Below the pieces are notes generated by a model. The model was given only the letters and a program-made list of their open reading frames with translations, had not been told where the DNA came from and ran no database searches. Of a DNA stretch of 64,000 nt, positions 54,260 through 62,128 are shown piece after piece. How positions within the stretch are numbered: the stretch's first letter is position 1; the number at the start of each line of letters is the position of its first letter. The stretch covers positions 62,001 through 126,000 of the forward strand of contig NZ_JAHVJQ010000003.1 of the NCBI RefSeq assembly GCF_019801145.1. The letters run 5' to 3'. Both the position numbers and the translations under genes were made by a program. The stretch is from Leisingera aquaemixtae. GTDB taxonomy: Bacteria; Pseudomonadota; Alphaproteobacteria; Rhodobacterales; Rhodobacteraceae.

Positions 54260-55485
54260 TGGTCTATCCGCGCGTCAGCCTATATGCGCTGATGCTGGCG
54301 GCGGCCGGCATCCCTCTGTACATCCATTTGCCGCGGTTTGCCTCGGTCAATCTGGGAATTGACCTGGCCACCGCCGGGGGTCTTCTGCTGGCTGTCCGGA
54401 TCGTGGATCTTGTGCAGGATCCAGCCTTTGGCTGGGCCATCGACCGCTGGCCGGGGGCGCAGACGGTCTTTGCGCTGGCCGCAGCGGCCGGGCTGGCTGC
54501 GGGGTTTCCGCTGCTGTTCATGATGGCGCCCGGGCCGCACGCCGCGTTGCGGCTGGGCGGCGTGCTGGTGCTGCTGTTTTCAGCCTACAGCCTTGGCATG
54601 ATCCTGCTTTACGGACGCTCCGCCGCACTGGCCAGCCAGCCGGACGCTTCCGCGCTGACGGATCTGGCCGCCTGGCGCGAGGCCGGAATGCTTGCAGGCG
54701 TGATCCTTGCTGCCGCGGCCCCGGCAGCATTGGCCGCGCTGGGCGCAGGCGGTCAGGGGTATCCGGCCTTTGGCCTGTTCTTGGGAGCGATTGCCCTGGC
54801 AGCAGGCCTCTTGTCGCTGCCGCTTTGGCGGCGTCCGGCTCCGGCGGCGCGGCAGCTGTCGCTGGCCGGGCTGCGGCAGGCAGGCGCCCTGCGGCTGCTG
54901 GTGCTGGCACTGGTGAACGCGCTGCCAGTGGCTGTCACTTCAACCCTGTTCCTGTTTTTCACCGAGGACAGGCTGCAATTGGCTGGTATGGCCGGGCCGC
55001 TGCTGATCCTGTTCTTCCTGAGCGCTGGTCTCAGCGTGCCTGCCTGGGCTGCTCTCAGCCACCGGATCGGGGCCAGGGCCGCTCTGCTGATGGCGATGCC
55101 TTTAGCCATCCTCAGCTTCGCCGGGGCGGCGCAGCTTGCCCCGGGCAATCTTGCAGGTTTTGCCGTGATCTGCCTCGCCTCCGGCGCGGCACTGGGGGCG
55201 GATATGGTTCTGCTGCCGACCATGTTTTCCATCGCTTTGGCCCGGGCGGAGCTCAAGGCGTCGCTGGCATTCGGCATCTGGTCCTTTGCCGGCAAGCTTG
55301 CGCTTGCACTGGCGGCCTTTGCGACCTTGCCGATGCTGGAGCGCAGCGGCTTTACGCCCGGTTCCGCAAACAGCGCTTCCGCCCTTGCAACACTCAATAT
55401 CTTCTATGCCGTTGTGCCTTGCGTCCTGAAGCTGGGCGCCTTTGCGCTGGTTCTGGCACTTCCCACGGAGGAAAAAACCGCATGA
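54259..55485 (+). CDS. MFS transporter of the rpoE-chrR lipid cluster
   Basis: A 408-residue membrane protein with about 12 spans, of the GPH/melibiose-like MFS group (VRIVDLVQDPAFGWAIDRW, the D-x-x-x-G-x-x-x-D loop after helix 2). GGGGGAG is just upstream of the ATG, which overlaps the previous stop (TGATG). Its substrate is unknown; its constant partners suggest lipid or lipid-breakdown products. Confidence 0.88.
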   Translation: MVYPRVSLYALMLAAAGIPLYIHLPRFASVNLGIDLATAGGLLLAVRIVDLVQDPAFGWAIDRWPGAQTVFALAAAAGLAAGFPLLFMMAPGPHAALRLGGVLVLLFSAYSLGMILLYGRSAALASQPDASALTDLAAWREAGMLAGVILAAAAPAALAALGAGGQGYPAFGLFLGAIALAAGLLSLPLWRRPAPAARQLSLAGLRQAGALRLLVLALVNALPVAVTSTLFLFFTEDRLQLAGMAGPLLILFFLSAGLSVPAWAALSHRIGARAALLMAMPLAILSFAGAAQLAPGNLAGFAVICLASGAALGADMVLLPTMFSIALARAELKASLAFGIWSFAGKLALALAAFATLPMLERSGFTPGSANSASALATLNIFYAVVPCVLKLGAFALVLALPTEEKTA

Positions 55486-56033
55486 AACTACTTGCTGCAA
55501 TCCTGCTGATCGCCCTGGCTGCGATTCTTGCCAAATCCCTGTTCTTCAGCTTTCGCGCGCAAACCCCTGCGGACTATGCGGCTTCAGGACCAGAGTTCTC
55601 GCTTAAGACCCATTTGTCGGGGGAGATTTTGTCGGAAGGGCTGATCTTCGGCCCGGACGGCCGGATGACAAACAGCTTCACCGCCCGGATGCACGGCGAA
55701 TGGGAGGGAAACACCGGCACGTTGAGCGAAGAGTTCACCTATTCCAATGGCCGTAACCAAAGCCGCAAATGGTTCCTGACACTGGGGGAGGGCAACAGTT
55801 TCACCGCCACAGCAGAGGACATCGTGGGCGAAGCGCAGGGGGTGGTGTCCGGCTCCACTGTGCGGATGGAGTATGAAATCATCCTGCCGGAGGAATCCGG
55901 CGGACACAGGCTGAAGGCGACGGACTGGCTGTATCTGACGCAAAGCGGGGTTATCCTGAACAAGTCGGAAATGCGAAAGTTCGGTGTCAAGGCAGCGGAG
56001 CTCATTGCCACCATGCGTCCGGCTGACAGGTAG
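55482..56033 (+). CDS. DUF3833 protein
   Basis: A 183-residue protein with an N-terminal membrane anchor (LLAAILLIALAAILAKSLFF) and the DUF3833 body (FSLKTHLSGEILSEGLIFGPDGRMTNSFTARMHGEW, ATDWLYLTQSGVILNKSEMRKFGV). Length and layout fit the family, which has no known activity. It overlaps the MFS gene by 4 bp (ATGA) with GGAGG upstream and ends the operon. Confidence 0.9.
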   Translation: MKLLAAILLIALAAILAKSLFFSFRAQTPADYAASGPEFSLKTHLSGEILSEGLIFGPDGRMTNSFTARMHGEWEGNTGTLSEEFTYSNGRNQSRKWFLTLGEGNSFTATAEDIVGEAQGVVSGSTVRMEYEIILPEESGGHRLKATDWLYLTQSGVILNKSEMRKFGVKAAELIATMRPADR

Positions 56034-56223
56034 CGTTAAAACTGCTTGCACTTACGCCCTTTGCGGCAAGCCGGGAATTGAAGGGCCTTTCTCAACTGGC
56101 GGGAAACGGATCTGGTTGCCGAAACCCGCGTGCGGGAACGCCATGATTTGCACTTGCAGCAGCATAGCCCACTGCTGCGCTGGTGGGATCAGGAACCTGC
56201 GGCAGTTGCACTTATGAACGGGG

Positions 56224-56273
56224 CCGGTTGCGGAGGGGAAGGGGAGGTACTAGCCGGCCAAAGGCGCAACCGG
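56224..56273. other. Inverted repeat with long loop downstream of the DUF3833 operon
   Basis: CCGGTTGCG (56224-56232) is exactly complementary to CGCAACCGG (56265-56273), with a 32-base purine-rich loop between. It lies between convergent genes, 190 bp after DUF3833 and 18 bp past the end of the CoA transferase gene, so it may act as a terminator for the minus strand. The long loop makes this uncertain. Confidence 0.3.
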
Positions 56274-56291
56274 TATGTTCCAGACTTTCCG

Positions 56292-57401
56292 TCAGATTTC
56301 CTTCGGTAGAACCGGCGCTGTTTTTTCCAGTGACAGCTCTGCGTCAGAGAATTTCCAAGGTCCGCGCACGCCTTTCACGCCCTCCGGTTCAATCACCATG
56401 CCGCGGAATTGGACCTGCGGGTCGTTGAAGGCTTCCCCGATCGAGTTTATCGGCCCTGCCGGGACCGTGGCGGCTTCGAGCGCGGCCAAAAGGTCCCCCG
56501 AAGCCCAGCATTCGAGAGACTTTTCCAGCTCGGCTGTCAACGCTTGGCGGTTTGCGACTCGCAATCCGTTGCTGGCGTAGTCCGGTACTTGCAGCAGATC
56601 AGGCCGCTCAATCACTTTGCAGAAACGCTGGAACTGCCCGTCATTCCCAACTGCCAGAATGATGTGGCCGTCAGCGGTTGGTAGAACCTGATAGGGGGAA
56701 ATGTTGGGGTGGTCATTGCCCTTACGCACGGGGCTTTCGCCGGTGGCCAGGTAGTTCATCGCTTGGTTTGCCAGCATCGCGGTGGCGCAATCCAGCAAGG
56801 ACATGTCCAGATGCTGCCCCTTACCCGTGCGGTGCCGCTGCTCAACGGCTGCAAGAATGCCGATGGTGCCATAAAGGCCCGTGACCACGTCCGTTACCGC
56901 AACACCGACCTTTTGCGGCTGCTGGCCGGGTTCACCGGTGATGGACATCAGGCCGGACAGGCCCTGGATCAGAAAGTCGTAGCCTGCACGCTCGGCATAG
57001 GGGCCATCCTGGCCAAACCCGGTAATCGAGCAGTAGATCAGGCGCGGGTTCACTTCCTTGAGGCTGTCGTAGTCGAGGCCGAATTTCGCAAGCCCGCCAA
57101 CCTTGAAATTTTCGATCAGAATATCCGCGCAGCGGATCAGTTCCAGCACCTTGCTGCGGCCTTCCTCGGTGCGGAAGTCTGCGGTGACACAGGTTTTCCC
57201 GCGGTTTGCAGCGTAGTAGTAGGCGGCTGTTTTGTCTCCGTCCCGTTCGATAAAGGGCGGGCCCCAGCTGCGGGTGTCGTCGCCGCTTTCCGCTTCCACC
57301 TTGATGACCTCGGCGCCGAGATCGGCAAGCGACTGACCAATCCAGGGACCGGCAAGAATACGGGCAAGTTCAACAACTTTCAGGCCTTCGAGAGGAGACA
57401 T
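56292..57401 (-). CDS. CaiB/BaiF-type (class III) CoA transferase
   Basis: A 369-residue family-III CoA transferase. Signatures: LARILAGPWIGQSLADLGAEVIKVE at the N-terminus, FKVGGLAKFGLDYDSLKEVNPRLIYCSITGFGQDGPYAERAGYDFLIQG, and the nucleophile Asp in SLLDCATAMLANQAMNYL. The HPNISPYQVLPTADGHIILAVGNDGQF stretch is shared with dicarboxylate (succinate/glutarate) CoA transferases. It would move CoA between an acyl-CoA and a free acid. The gene follows an XRE-cupin regulator by 42 bases and is probably controlled by it; no hydratase or dehydrogenase partner is nearby. Confidence 0.9.
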   Translation of the reverse strand: MSPLEGLKVVELARILAGPWIGQSLADLGAEVIKVEAESGDDTRSWGPPFIERDGDKTAAYYYAANRGKTCVTADFRTEEGRSKVLELIRCADILIENFKVGGLAKFGLDYDSLKEVNPRLIYCSITGFGQDGPYAERAGYDFLIQGLSGLMSITGEPGQQPQKVGVAVTDVVTGLYGTIGILAAVEQRHRTGKGQHLDMSLLDCATAMLANQAMNYLATGESPVRKGNDHPNISPYQVLPTADGHIILAVGNDGQFQRFCKVIERPDLLQVPDYASNGLRVANRQALTAELEKSLECWASGDLLAALEAATVPAGPINSIGEAFNDPQVQFRGMVIEPEGVKGVRGPWKFSDAELSLEKTAPVLPKEI

Positions 57402-57443
57402 GCGGATGTCCTTTTGAGTGCGGTCCTAATTGGCCGAAGCAGG

Positions 57444-58025
57444 TTACAGGTAGGGCGGTGTGCAAGCCGAGATGACTTCGGCGGGGCGGTCGGAGATATT
57501 GCGGAACCGGTGCGGTTCCCGGCTGTTGAACAGGTAGGCATCGCCTGCTTTCAGCACCCGGATCTCGCTGCCGACAGTGACTTCAAGCTCTCCCAGGATT
57601 ACGATGCCGCCCTCGTGGGCCTCGTGCTCAATCATTGAATTACCGGTGTCGGCCCCGGCTTCATACCGTTCGTGCAGGATTTGCAGGCCATGTGCCTTGG
57701 CGTCGCCAACCTGCCTGATGGCAATCCTGCGGCGCGACGGGTCGCTGTCCTGATAAAGCAGGCTCGTCAGGTCGCGCAATTCGGACGGGGTGAAAAACGG
57801 CTGATGGTTTGCCGCGGCTTCCGGCTCGAAAAACTCTGACATGCTGATCCCGAAGCCGCCCAGGATTTTGCGCAATGATGCCACCGATGGGCTGCTTTTG
57901 TTGGTTTCTATCATTGAGATCTGACCGTGCGGCACGCCCGCCGCATCTGCCAGCTGTCTTTGCGATAAGCCGAATTGCGTTCTGAGCTCTCTAAGGCGGG
58001 CGCCTACGTCAAATTCCTGCGTCAT
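57444..58025 (-). CDS. XRE-family regulator with C-terminal cupin (PuuR-like)
   Basis: A 193-residue regulator: helix-turn-helix near residues 10-65 (RLRELRTQFGLSQRQLADAAGVPHGQISMIE) and a cupin domain in the C-terminal half (GIVILGELEVTVGSEIRVLKAGDAYLFNSREPHRFRN). Members such as PuuR sense polyamine-type ligands through the cupin. The ATG with GGAG 8 bases upstream was chosen over two earlier ATGs. The CoA transferase gene lies immediately downstream. Confidence 0.88.
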   Translation of the reverse strand: MTQEFDVGARLRELRTQFGLSQRQLADAAGVPHGQISMIETNKSSPSVASLRKILGGFGISMSEFFEPEAAANHQPFFTPSELRDLTSLLYQDSDPSRRRIAIRQVGDAKAHGLQILHERYEAGADTGNSMIEHEAHEGGIVILGELEVTVGSEIRVLKAGDAYLFNSREPHRFRNISDRPAEVISACTPPYL

Positions 58026-58367
58026 TTTTTGCATCTCCATAACTGCCAGGATGCTGAGTGGGCGAATCCTGCGATGCTTGGTATCCGTCACTATCAGCGA
58101 TCAATATCTTGAGCAAGGTGAGCGCGTTCTTTCAATGCCTTTCAACAGATCTCGGCCCAAGGTGGCCTGGACCCATAGGTAAATACTCTTCGCTTATCAA
58201 TTGGCCCGGGACGGATGTCAGCAATCACCGCCGAGCCCGAACGAATGGCTTCAAAACCGCCTCGCCGGAATTCCTGCAAACACAGCACGCTACCGTGTTC
58301 CCTGATGTGCAGGCCGCGCCTGGAGCTGTTGGCGCAGGGCGCTTCCAGCGATCCACAGAGCCAGATT
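58026..58367. other. Intergenic region, 342 bp
   Basis: It separates the XRE-cupin gene from the end of nnrS; both are on the minus strand. It should hold the promoter of the XRE-CoA transferase unit. I see no protein gene and no clear hairpin or operator in it. Confidence 0.45.
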
Positions 58368-59606
58368 TCACTTTGTATTCGTGCTTGAGGTGTTTGCTAG
58401 AATGGCTTCGCTTCGCTTCCCGCTCAGAACCGGTCTGGGGACAGGGCCGCAGAGCGCGTGACGGAAGCCGACAATGAAGGCAATCCAGCCGCAGCACCAG
58501 AACACAGCTGCAGCGGCGATCAGGCCATCAGCAAATGCCGAAAAGAGCGGAACCGACAGCCGGATCCAGACCGTGAGCCAGATCAGAACTGCTCCGGCGG
58601 TAAACCCAGTGCGGGCGCGCATGACGCCGTCGCTGGAATGGGCGCCGGCCCGTCCGGCGATGGCCATGATCAGCCCGGACATCGCTCCGATGGTGATGGA
58701 ATGAAGGGCAGCAGACGACGGGTAGTCAACCAGGCCGAGGCCGGCGGCGCCCGCGGCCAGCGCGCCAAAGGGCAGCCAAAGCCAGGCCAGGTGCAGTGCT
58801 GCCAGCAGCGGGTTGGAAAGGGCAACCGCCGTGCGCCAGCCCAGCGTGGACCAGAACATGGCTATGGCGGCTGCAGTCAATACGGTATCTGCGGCCGCGG
58901 TGGCTCCGGCCAGCTGCAACGCCAGCACCAGCGCCAGCAGGCCCTGGGAAACAGCCCGCATCTGCGGGCGTTCCCGGACCTGCACCGCTGTGCGGTCTGA
59001 CAGCGCCAGCCAATTGCGGGTGAAGGCGGGGATCGCCCGCGAGCCGACGCTGAACAGAAGGAGGGTCAGGCCGGTCAGAGTATATTGCGCAAGGGCCAGG
59101 CTGCTCCAGACATTTCCGGTGGCGGCATTTGCCAGGTAAACAGCCTCCGCCAGGCCCAGGGCCAGAACGGCGGCAGCAAACCCCAGTTTGCGAAATGCCC
59201 GGACCGTGATCAGCTCGTGCAGGATGTACCCGGCAAGGCAAAGGAAAAATGCGGCGTTCAAGAACAGAAGGACAGCAAGCGGCGCCGCCGCGGATATTGC
59301 TGTCGCGGCGCGGGCCAGCAGCCAGAGCGAAACCAAAACCTTCAGGCCGGTGCCGCGCAACGGTGGCCGCCCTGTCCAGCCCGGCAGCGCCGTCAGGAGG
59401 TAGCCGCCGATGGCGGCCGGCGCAAAGCCGAAGAGCAGCTCATGAACATGCCATAGCACGGCAGGCTCCAGACCAGGCTCTGGCAGCCCCAGTTGCACGC
59501 CCAGCGGCCACCAGGCGACAGCTAAAAGCGCGCATAGGAACGCCGAGAGGAACAGCGGCCGGTACGGGGCCTGCCAGAATGCGCTGAGGTCCCGGCCTCG
59601 GATCAC
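58368..59606 (-). CDS. nnrS: NnrS family heme-copper membrane protein
   Basis: A 412-residue, roughly 12-span protein. NnrS features include HELLFGFAPAAIGGYLLTALPGWTGRP near the N-terminus and ALHSITIGAMSGLIMAIAGRAG later, with conserved His that bind heme. NnrS protects against nitric oxide/nitrosative stress in denitrifiers. The start is a GTG that overlaps the ubiV stop (GTGA); a longer frame to 59756 lies inside ubiV. Coupling to ubiV suggests expression under low oxygen with the anaerobic quinone genes. Confidence 0.9.
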   Translation of the reverse strand: MIRGRDLSAFWQAPYRPLFLSAFLCALLAVAWWPLGVQLGLPEPGLEPAVLWHVHELLFGFAPAAIGGYLLTALPGWTGRPPLRGTGLKVLVSLWLLARAATAISAAAPLAVLLFLNAAFFLCLAGYILHELITVRAFRKLGFAAAVLALGLAEAVYLANAATGNVWSSLALAQYTLTGLTLLLFSVGSRAIPAFTRNWLALSDRTAVQVRERPQMRAVSQGLLALVLALQLAGATAAADTVLTAAAIAMFWSTLGWRTAVALSNPLLAALHLAWLWLPFGALAAGAAGLGLVDYPSSAALHSITIGAMSGLIMAIAGRAGAHSSDGVMRARTGFTAGAVLIWLTVWIRLSVPLFSAFADGLIAAAAVFWCCGWIAFIVGFRHALCGPVPRPVLSGKRSEAILANTSSTNTK

Positions 59607-60508
59607 GATGGTGCTGGATCGGCGGACCAGGACACACCGCTTGGCCCGGTCAGAAACCCGTCGCTCAGGCGGGTTTGCGGGGAAGTCTCTTGCACATTCG
59701 CGGCAATGCCACCTGGGGGCAAAGCGCCATTCACCCGGTCGCGGTAGGCTTGGCAAAGCCGGATGAACCCCTGAGACTGCGGCGAGAGGCGCAGGGCGGA
59801 TACTCCGGCTTCGGCCAGAGCCTCAATCTGGTAGTCGGCGCAGGCATAGCTGTGCGACAGGGTCTGAACCCCATTCATCGCCATGAAGGGCTGATCTTCC
59901 AGCGTCCGCACCTCAAGCCCGTCCGGGTCATCCTCGCAGGCGAATTGGCAATTGTCCTTGGTCCGTTTGTGAAGCCGGGCATGGTAGCAGCGCCCTGAGA
60001 TCGCCAGCGGCAGCCGCCCGTGGCCCCAGACCTCAATGGCAACGCCCATCTCGCTTCCTGCGCGGGTGAGTGTCTCAACCGACGCAAGCGGCAGCTCTGG
60101 CGGCAGGCAGACACGTGTGGCCCCCAGCGATGCCAGCCACGCCAAGGTGCCCTCGTTGTAGACATTGACCAGCGGCCCGACGTGAAAGCCCATGCCGTTG
60201 GGCATGTGCGCCAGCGCCGTCAGGTCGTTGATTTCAATCGTCACCCCCATCGCTGCAAGGTCCGCCGTCAGCTTGCGCTCGCGTTTGAGCGTGACAAGGG
60301 CAAGGCTCGTCAGCACTGCCTCCTTGCCCGCTTCCGCCAGCAGGGAGAGTGCCTCAGGGATGCGGTCCTGGTAGAAGGGCAGGCGTTTGGAGCAGACCAG
60401 CTCGCCCAGAACAACACGGTCAACAGGGGCCTCGGCCAAAGCGCCGTAAAACGCGCTCCAGCTTTCGGCCGGCCAGAAGAATTGGTTCGGCCCGACAGTC
60501 AGTTCCAT
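59603..60508 (-). CDS. ubiV: UbiV, [4Fe-4S] U32-family protein for oxygen-independent ubiquinone synthesis
   Basis: A 301-residue member of peptidase family U32. The cluster ligands Cys39, Cys174, Cys187 and Cys191 reproduce the spacing of E. coli UbiV (39, 180, 193, 197). With UbiU it hydroxylates ubiquinone precursors without O2, using prephenate as oxygen donor in the characterised system. It starts 4 bases after ubiU and is coupled to nnrS downstream. Confidence 0.94.
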   Translation of the reverse strand: MELTVGPNQFFWPAESWSAFYGALAEAPVDRVVLGELVCSKRLPFYQDRIPEALSLLAEAGKEAVLTSLALVTLKRERKLTADLAAMGVTIEINDLTALAHMPNGMGFHVGPLVNVYNEGTLAWLASLGATRVCLPPELPLASVETLTRAGSEMGVAIEVWGHGRLPLAISGRCYHARLHKRTKDNCQFACEDDPDGLEVRTLEDQPFMAMNGVQTLSHSYACADYQIEALAEAGVSALRLSPQSQGFIRLCQAYRDRVNGALPPGGIAANVQETSPQTRLSDGFLTGPSGVSWSADPAPS

Positions 60509-60512
60509 TCTG

Positions 60513-61496
60513 TTATCTCCAGGTTTTCTTGTAGGCGCCTGTGGTCATCGACTGGCCTTCGGACAGCCTCGCCAGCATGCCCTGCGGCAGCGGCTGGCCT
60601 GCTTCCAGCGCATCAACGGCAGCGCGGAAGTTGCGCACCACCTGCGCCACATAGGACTTCGAGCGCTGTCGCCCTTCGATCTTCAGTGCGGTGACACCGG
60701 CCTTCTGAAGCTGAGGGATCAGCTGTTCCGCGTTGAGGCTGACCGGGTCTTCAAACAGGTGGCCGGTCTGGCTGCCTGCTGAGAAGCAGCCCTTGCATAG
60801 GGTTGGATAGGGTGCCGGCTCGTCTTTGGCCACGCGGTGGATGGTAAACCCGCCCAGCTTGGCGTCCAGGGCGCCGTCGTCGTCGCGGTATTCCACATGG
60901 CTGGCGGGGGAGCAGACCCCGTTCATGTTCGGAGACAGCCCGGTTGCGTAAGACGAGAGCGAACAGCGCCCCTCGGCCATAACGCACAATCCGCCAAAGA
61001 CAAAGACTTCGGTTTCCACTTCTGTTTCGGCGTTGATCGCCGCGATTTCCGGTACAGAAAGAACGCGCGGCAGCACCACCCGTTTCACACCGAATGTGCC
61101 GGCATAGAAATTGATGATGTCGGCATTGGCGGCGGCGGCCTGAACCGAAAGATGCAACCGCAGGCCAGGGTTGCTGCGCGCGGCGTAATCCAGCAAGCCG
61201 GGGTCCGCCAGGATCACCGCATCCGCACCGGATTGCGCGGCATCGTCAATGGCTCTGTGCCAGAGCGCCTGATCGCCTGCGCGGGGGAATGTGTTGATCG
61301 CCACCAGCACCTTGGCGCCGTGATCATGTGCAAAAGCCACCCCTTCGCGCATTTCGGCGCGGTCAAAGTTGAGGCCCGGGAAATTGCGGGCGTTGGTCTC
61401 GTCGTTGAAGCCGCAATAGACCGTGTGCGCCCCGGCCTTGACGGCGGCGCGCAGTGCCGCGGGGGTGCCTGCCGGGCAGACGATTTCCATCACCAT
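60513..61496 (-). CDS. ubiU: UbiU, [4Fe-4S] U32-family protein, partner of UbiV
   Basis: A 327-residue U32 protein. Cys171, Cys178, Cys195 and Cys234 correspond to the four cluster cysteines of E. coli UbiU at an offset of two (169, 176, 193, 232). Typical N-terminal blocks are YCGFNDETNARNF and LVAINTF. It forms the UbiU-UbiV complex. Its ATG overlaps the end of ubiT by 7 bp. Confidence 0.94.
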   Translation of the reverse strand: MVMEIVCPAGTPAALRAAVKAGAHTVYCGFNDETNARNFPGLNFDRAEMREGVAFAHDHGAKVLVAINTFPRAGDQALWHRAIDDAAQSGADAVILADPGLLDYAARSNPGLRLHLSVQAAAANADIINFYAGTFGVKRVVLPRVLSVPEIAAINAETEVETEVFVFGGLCVMAEGRCSLSSYATGLSPNMNGVCSPASHVEYRDDDGALDAKLGGFTIHRVAKDEPAPYPTLCKGCFSAGSQTGHLFEDPVSLNAEQLIPQLQKAGVTALKIEGRQRSKSYVAQVVRNFRAAVDALEAGQPLPQGMLARLSEGQSMTTGAYKKTWR

Positions 61497-62032
61497 GCTG
61501 CTTCCTCCTCTGGCCGGGCCAAAGGAACGCCCGTGCGCCGCTCGGCAAAGGCAACCGCTCGCAGCAGGAACCGTGCAAACGGCCCGGACAGGGCGGCGAT
61601 TTCCTGCGAGATATCCAGTTCGGCGTCGTCCACCGCATTGCGCAGTGCCAGCGCCGCGGCGGTATCGCCCTCGATCACCAGGTCCCGCGAAAAGAACAGC
61701 GCGTCCCCGTCATAGACCCCATGCACTAGCCCCAGAAGCGCTGCCAGAGGGCCGGAAATCCGGGCATCGCCGTCGCAATGTCCGCGCACCGCGCGGACTT
61801 TCGGCTGGCCCTCGTTGGGATCAAGGCAAAGAAGAACGGGCAGATCAGTTGGGGCCAGGACAAACCTCTTGCGGCTGTGCTCGCCCAGGCGGCGGAACAG
61901 GCCCGGGTGGCGCTTGGCGATGCGCCGGGAACAGGCCGTGAGCGAAAGCGACAAAGGAGCAAGGGGTGCGACGCGCAGCAAACGCGCAAGGGCTGCCGGG
62001 CAATTCGGGATCTGTGGCTGGGCGTGTGGCAA
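61490..62032 (-). CDS. ubiT: UbiT, SCP2-domain accessory protein for anaerobic ubiquinone synthesis
   Basis: About 180 residues with an SCP2-like lipid-binding domain (GDARISGPLAALLGLVHGVYDGDALFFSRDLVIEGDTAAALALRNAVDDAEL), in which FSRDLVIEGDT matches the E. coli UbiT FQRRLVIEGDT segment. UbiT binds the hydrophobic precursors for UbiU-UbiV. No ATG is available: I chose TTG 62032 because AAAGGA lies 6 bases before it; a GTG at 62086 without such a site is the alternative. It is first in the ubiTUV-nnrS operon. Confidence 0.88.
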   Translation of the reverse strand: MPHAQPQIPNCPAALARLLRVAPLAPLSLSLTACSRRIAKRHPGLFRRLGEHSRKRFVLAPTDLPVLLCLDPNEGQPKVRAVRGHCDGDARISGPLAALLGLVHGVYDGDALFFSRDLVIEGDTAAALALRNAVDDAELDISQEIAALSGPFARFLLRAVAFAERRTGVPLARPEEEAAW

Positions 62033-62097
62033 AATAAATCCTTTCCCGCCGGTGGCTTCGACTGCAGCGGGTGTATGGCCCCGCACGCGGCCAGAGT

Positions 62098-62111
62098 TTG
62101 ACGGCGGACAA
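62098..62111. promoter_or_regulatory. Weak FNR-like site in the ubiT/ubiD divergent region
   Basis: TTGAC-GGCG-GACAA resembles the FnrL/FNR pattern TTGAT-N4-ATCAA at 7 of 10 positions. It lies in the spacer between the divergent ubiT and ubiD genes, where oxygen-dependent control would be expected. The match is partial and may be accidental. Confidence 0.25.
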
Positions 62112-62128
62112 ATTCGCAGCCGGAAACT

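Noticed and set aside
62098-62111. FNR box as firm evidence for anaerobic control
   Set aside because: Only 7 of 10 consensus positions match and one half-site is poor, so it is kept as a weak site and not as a finding.
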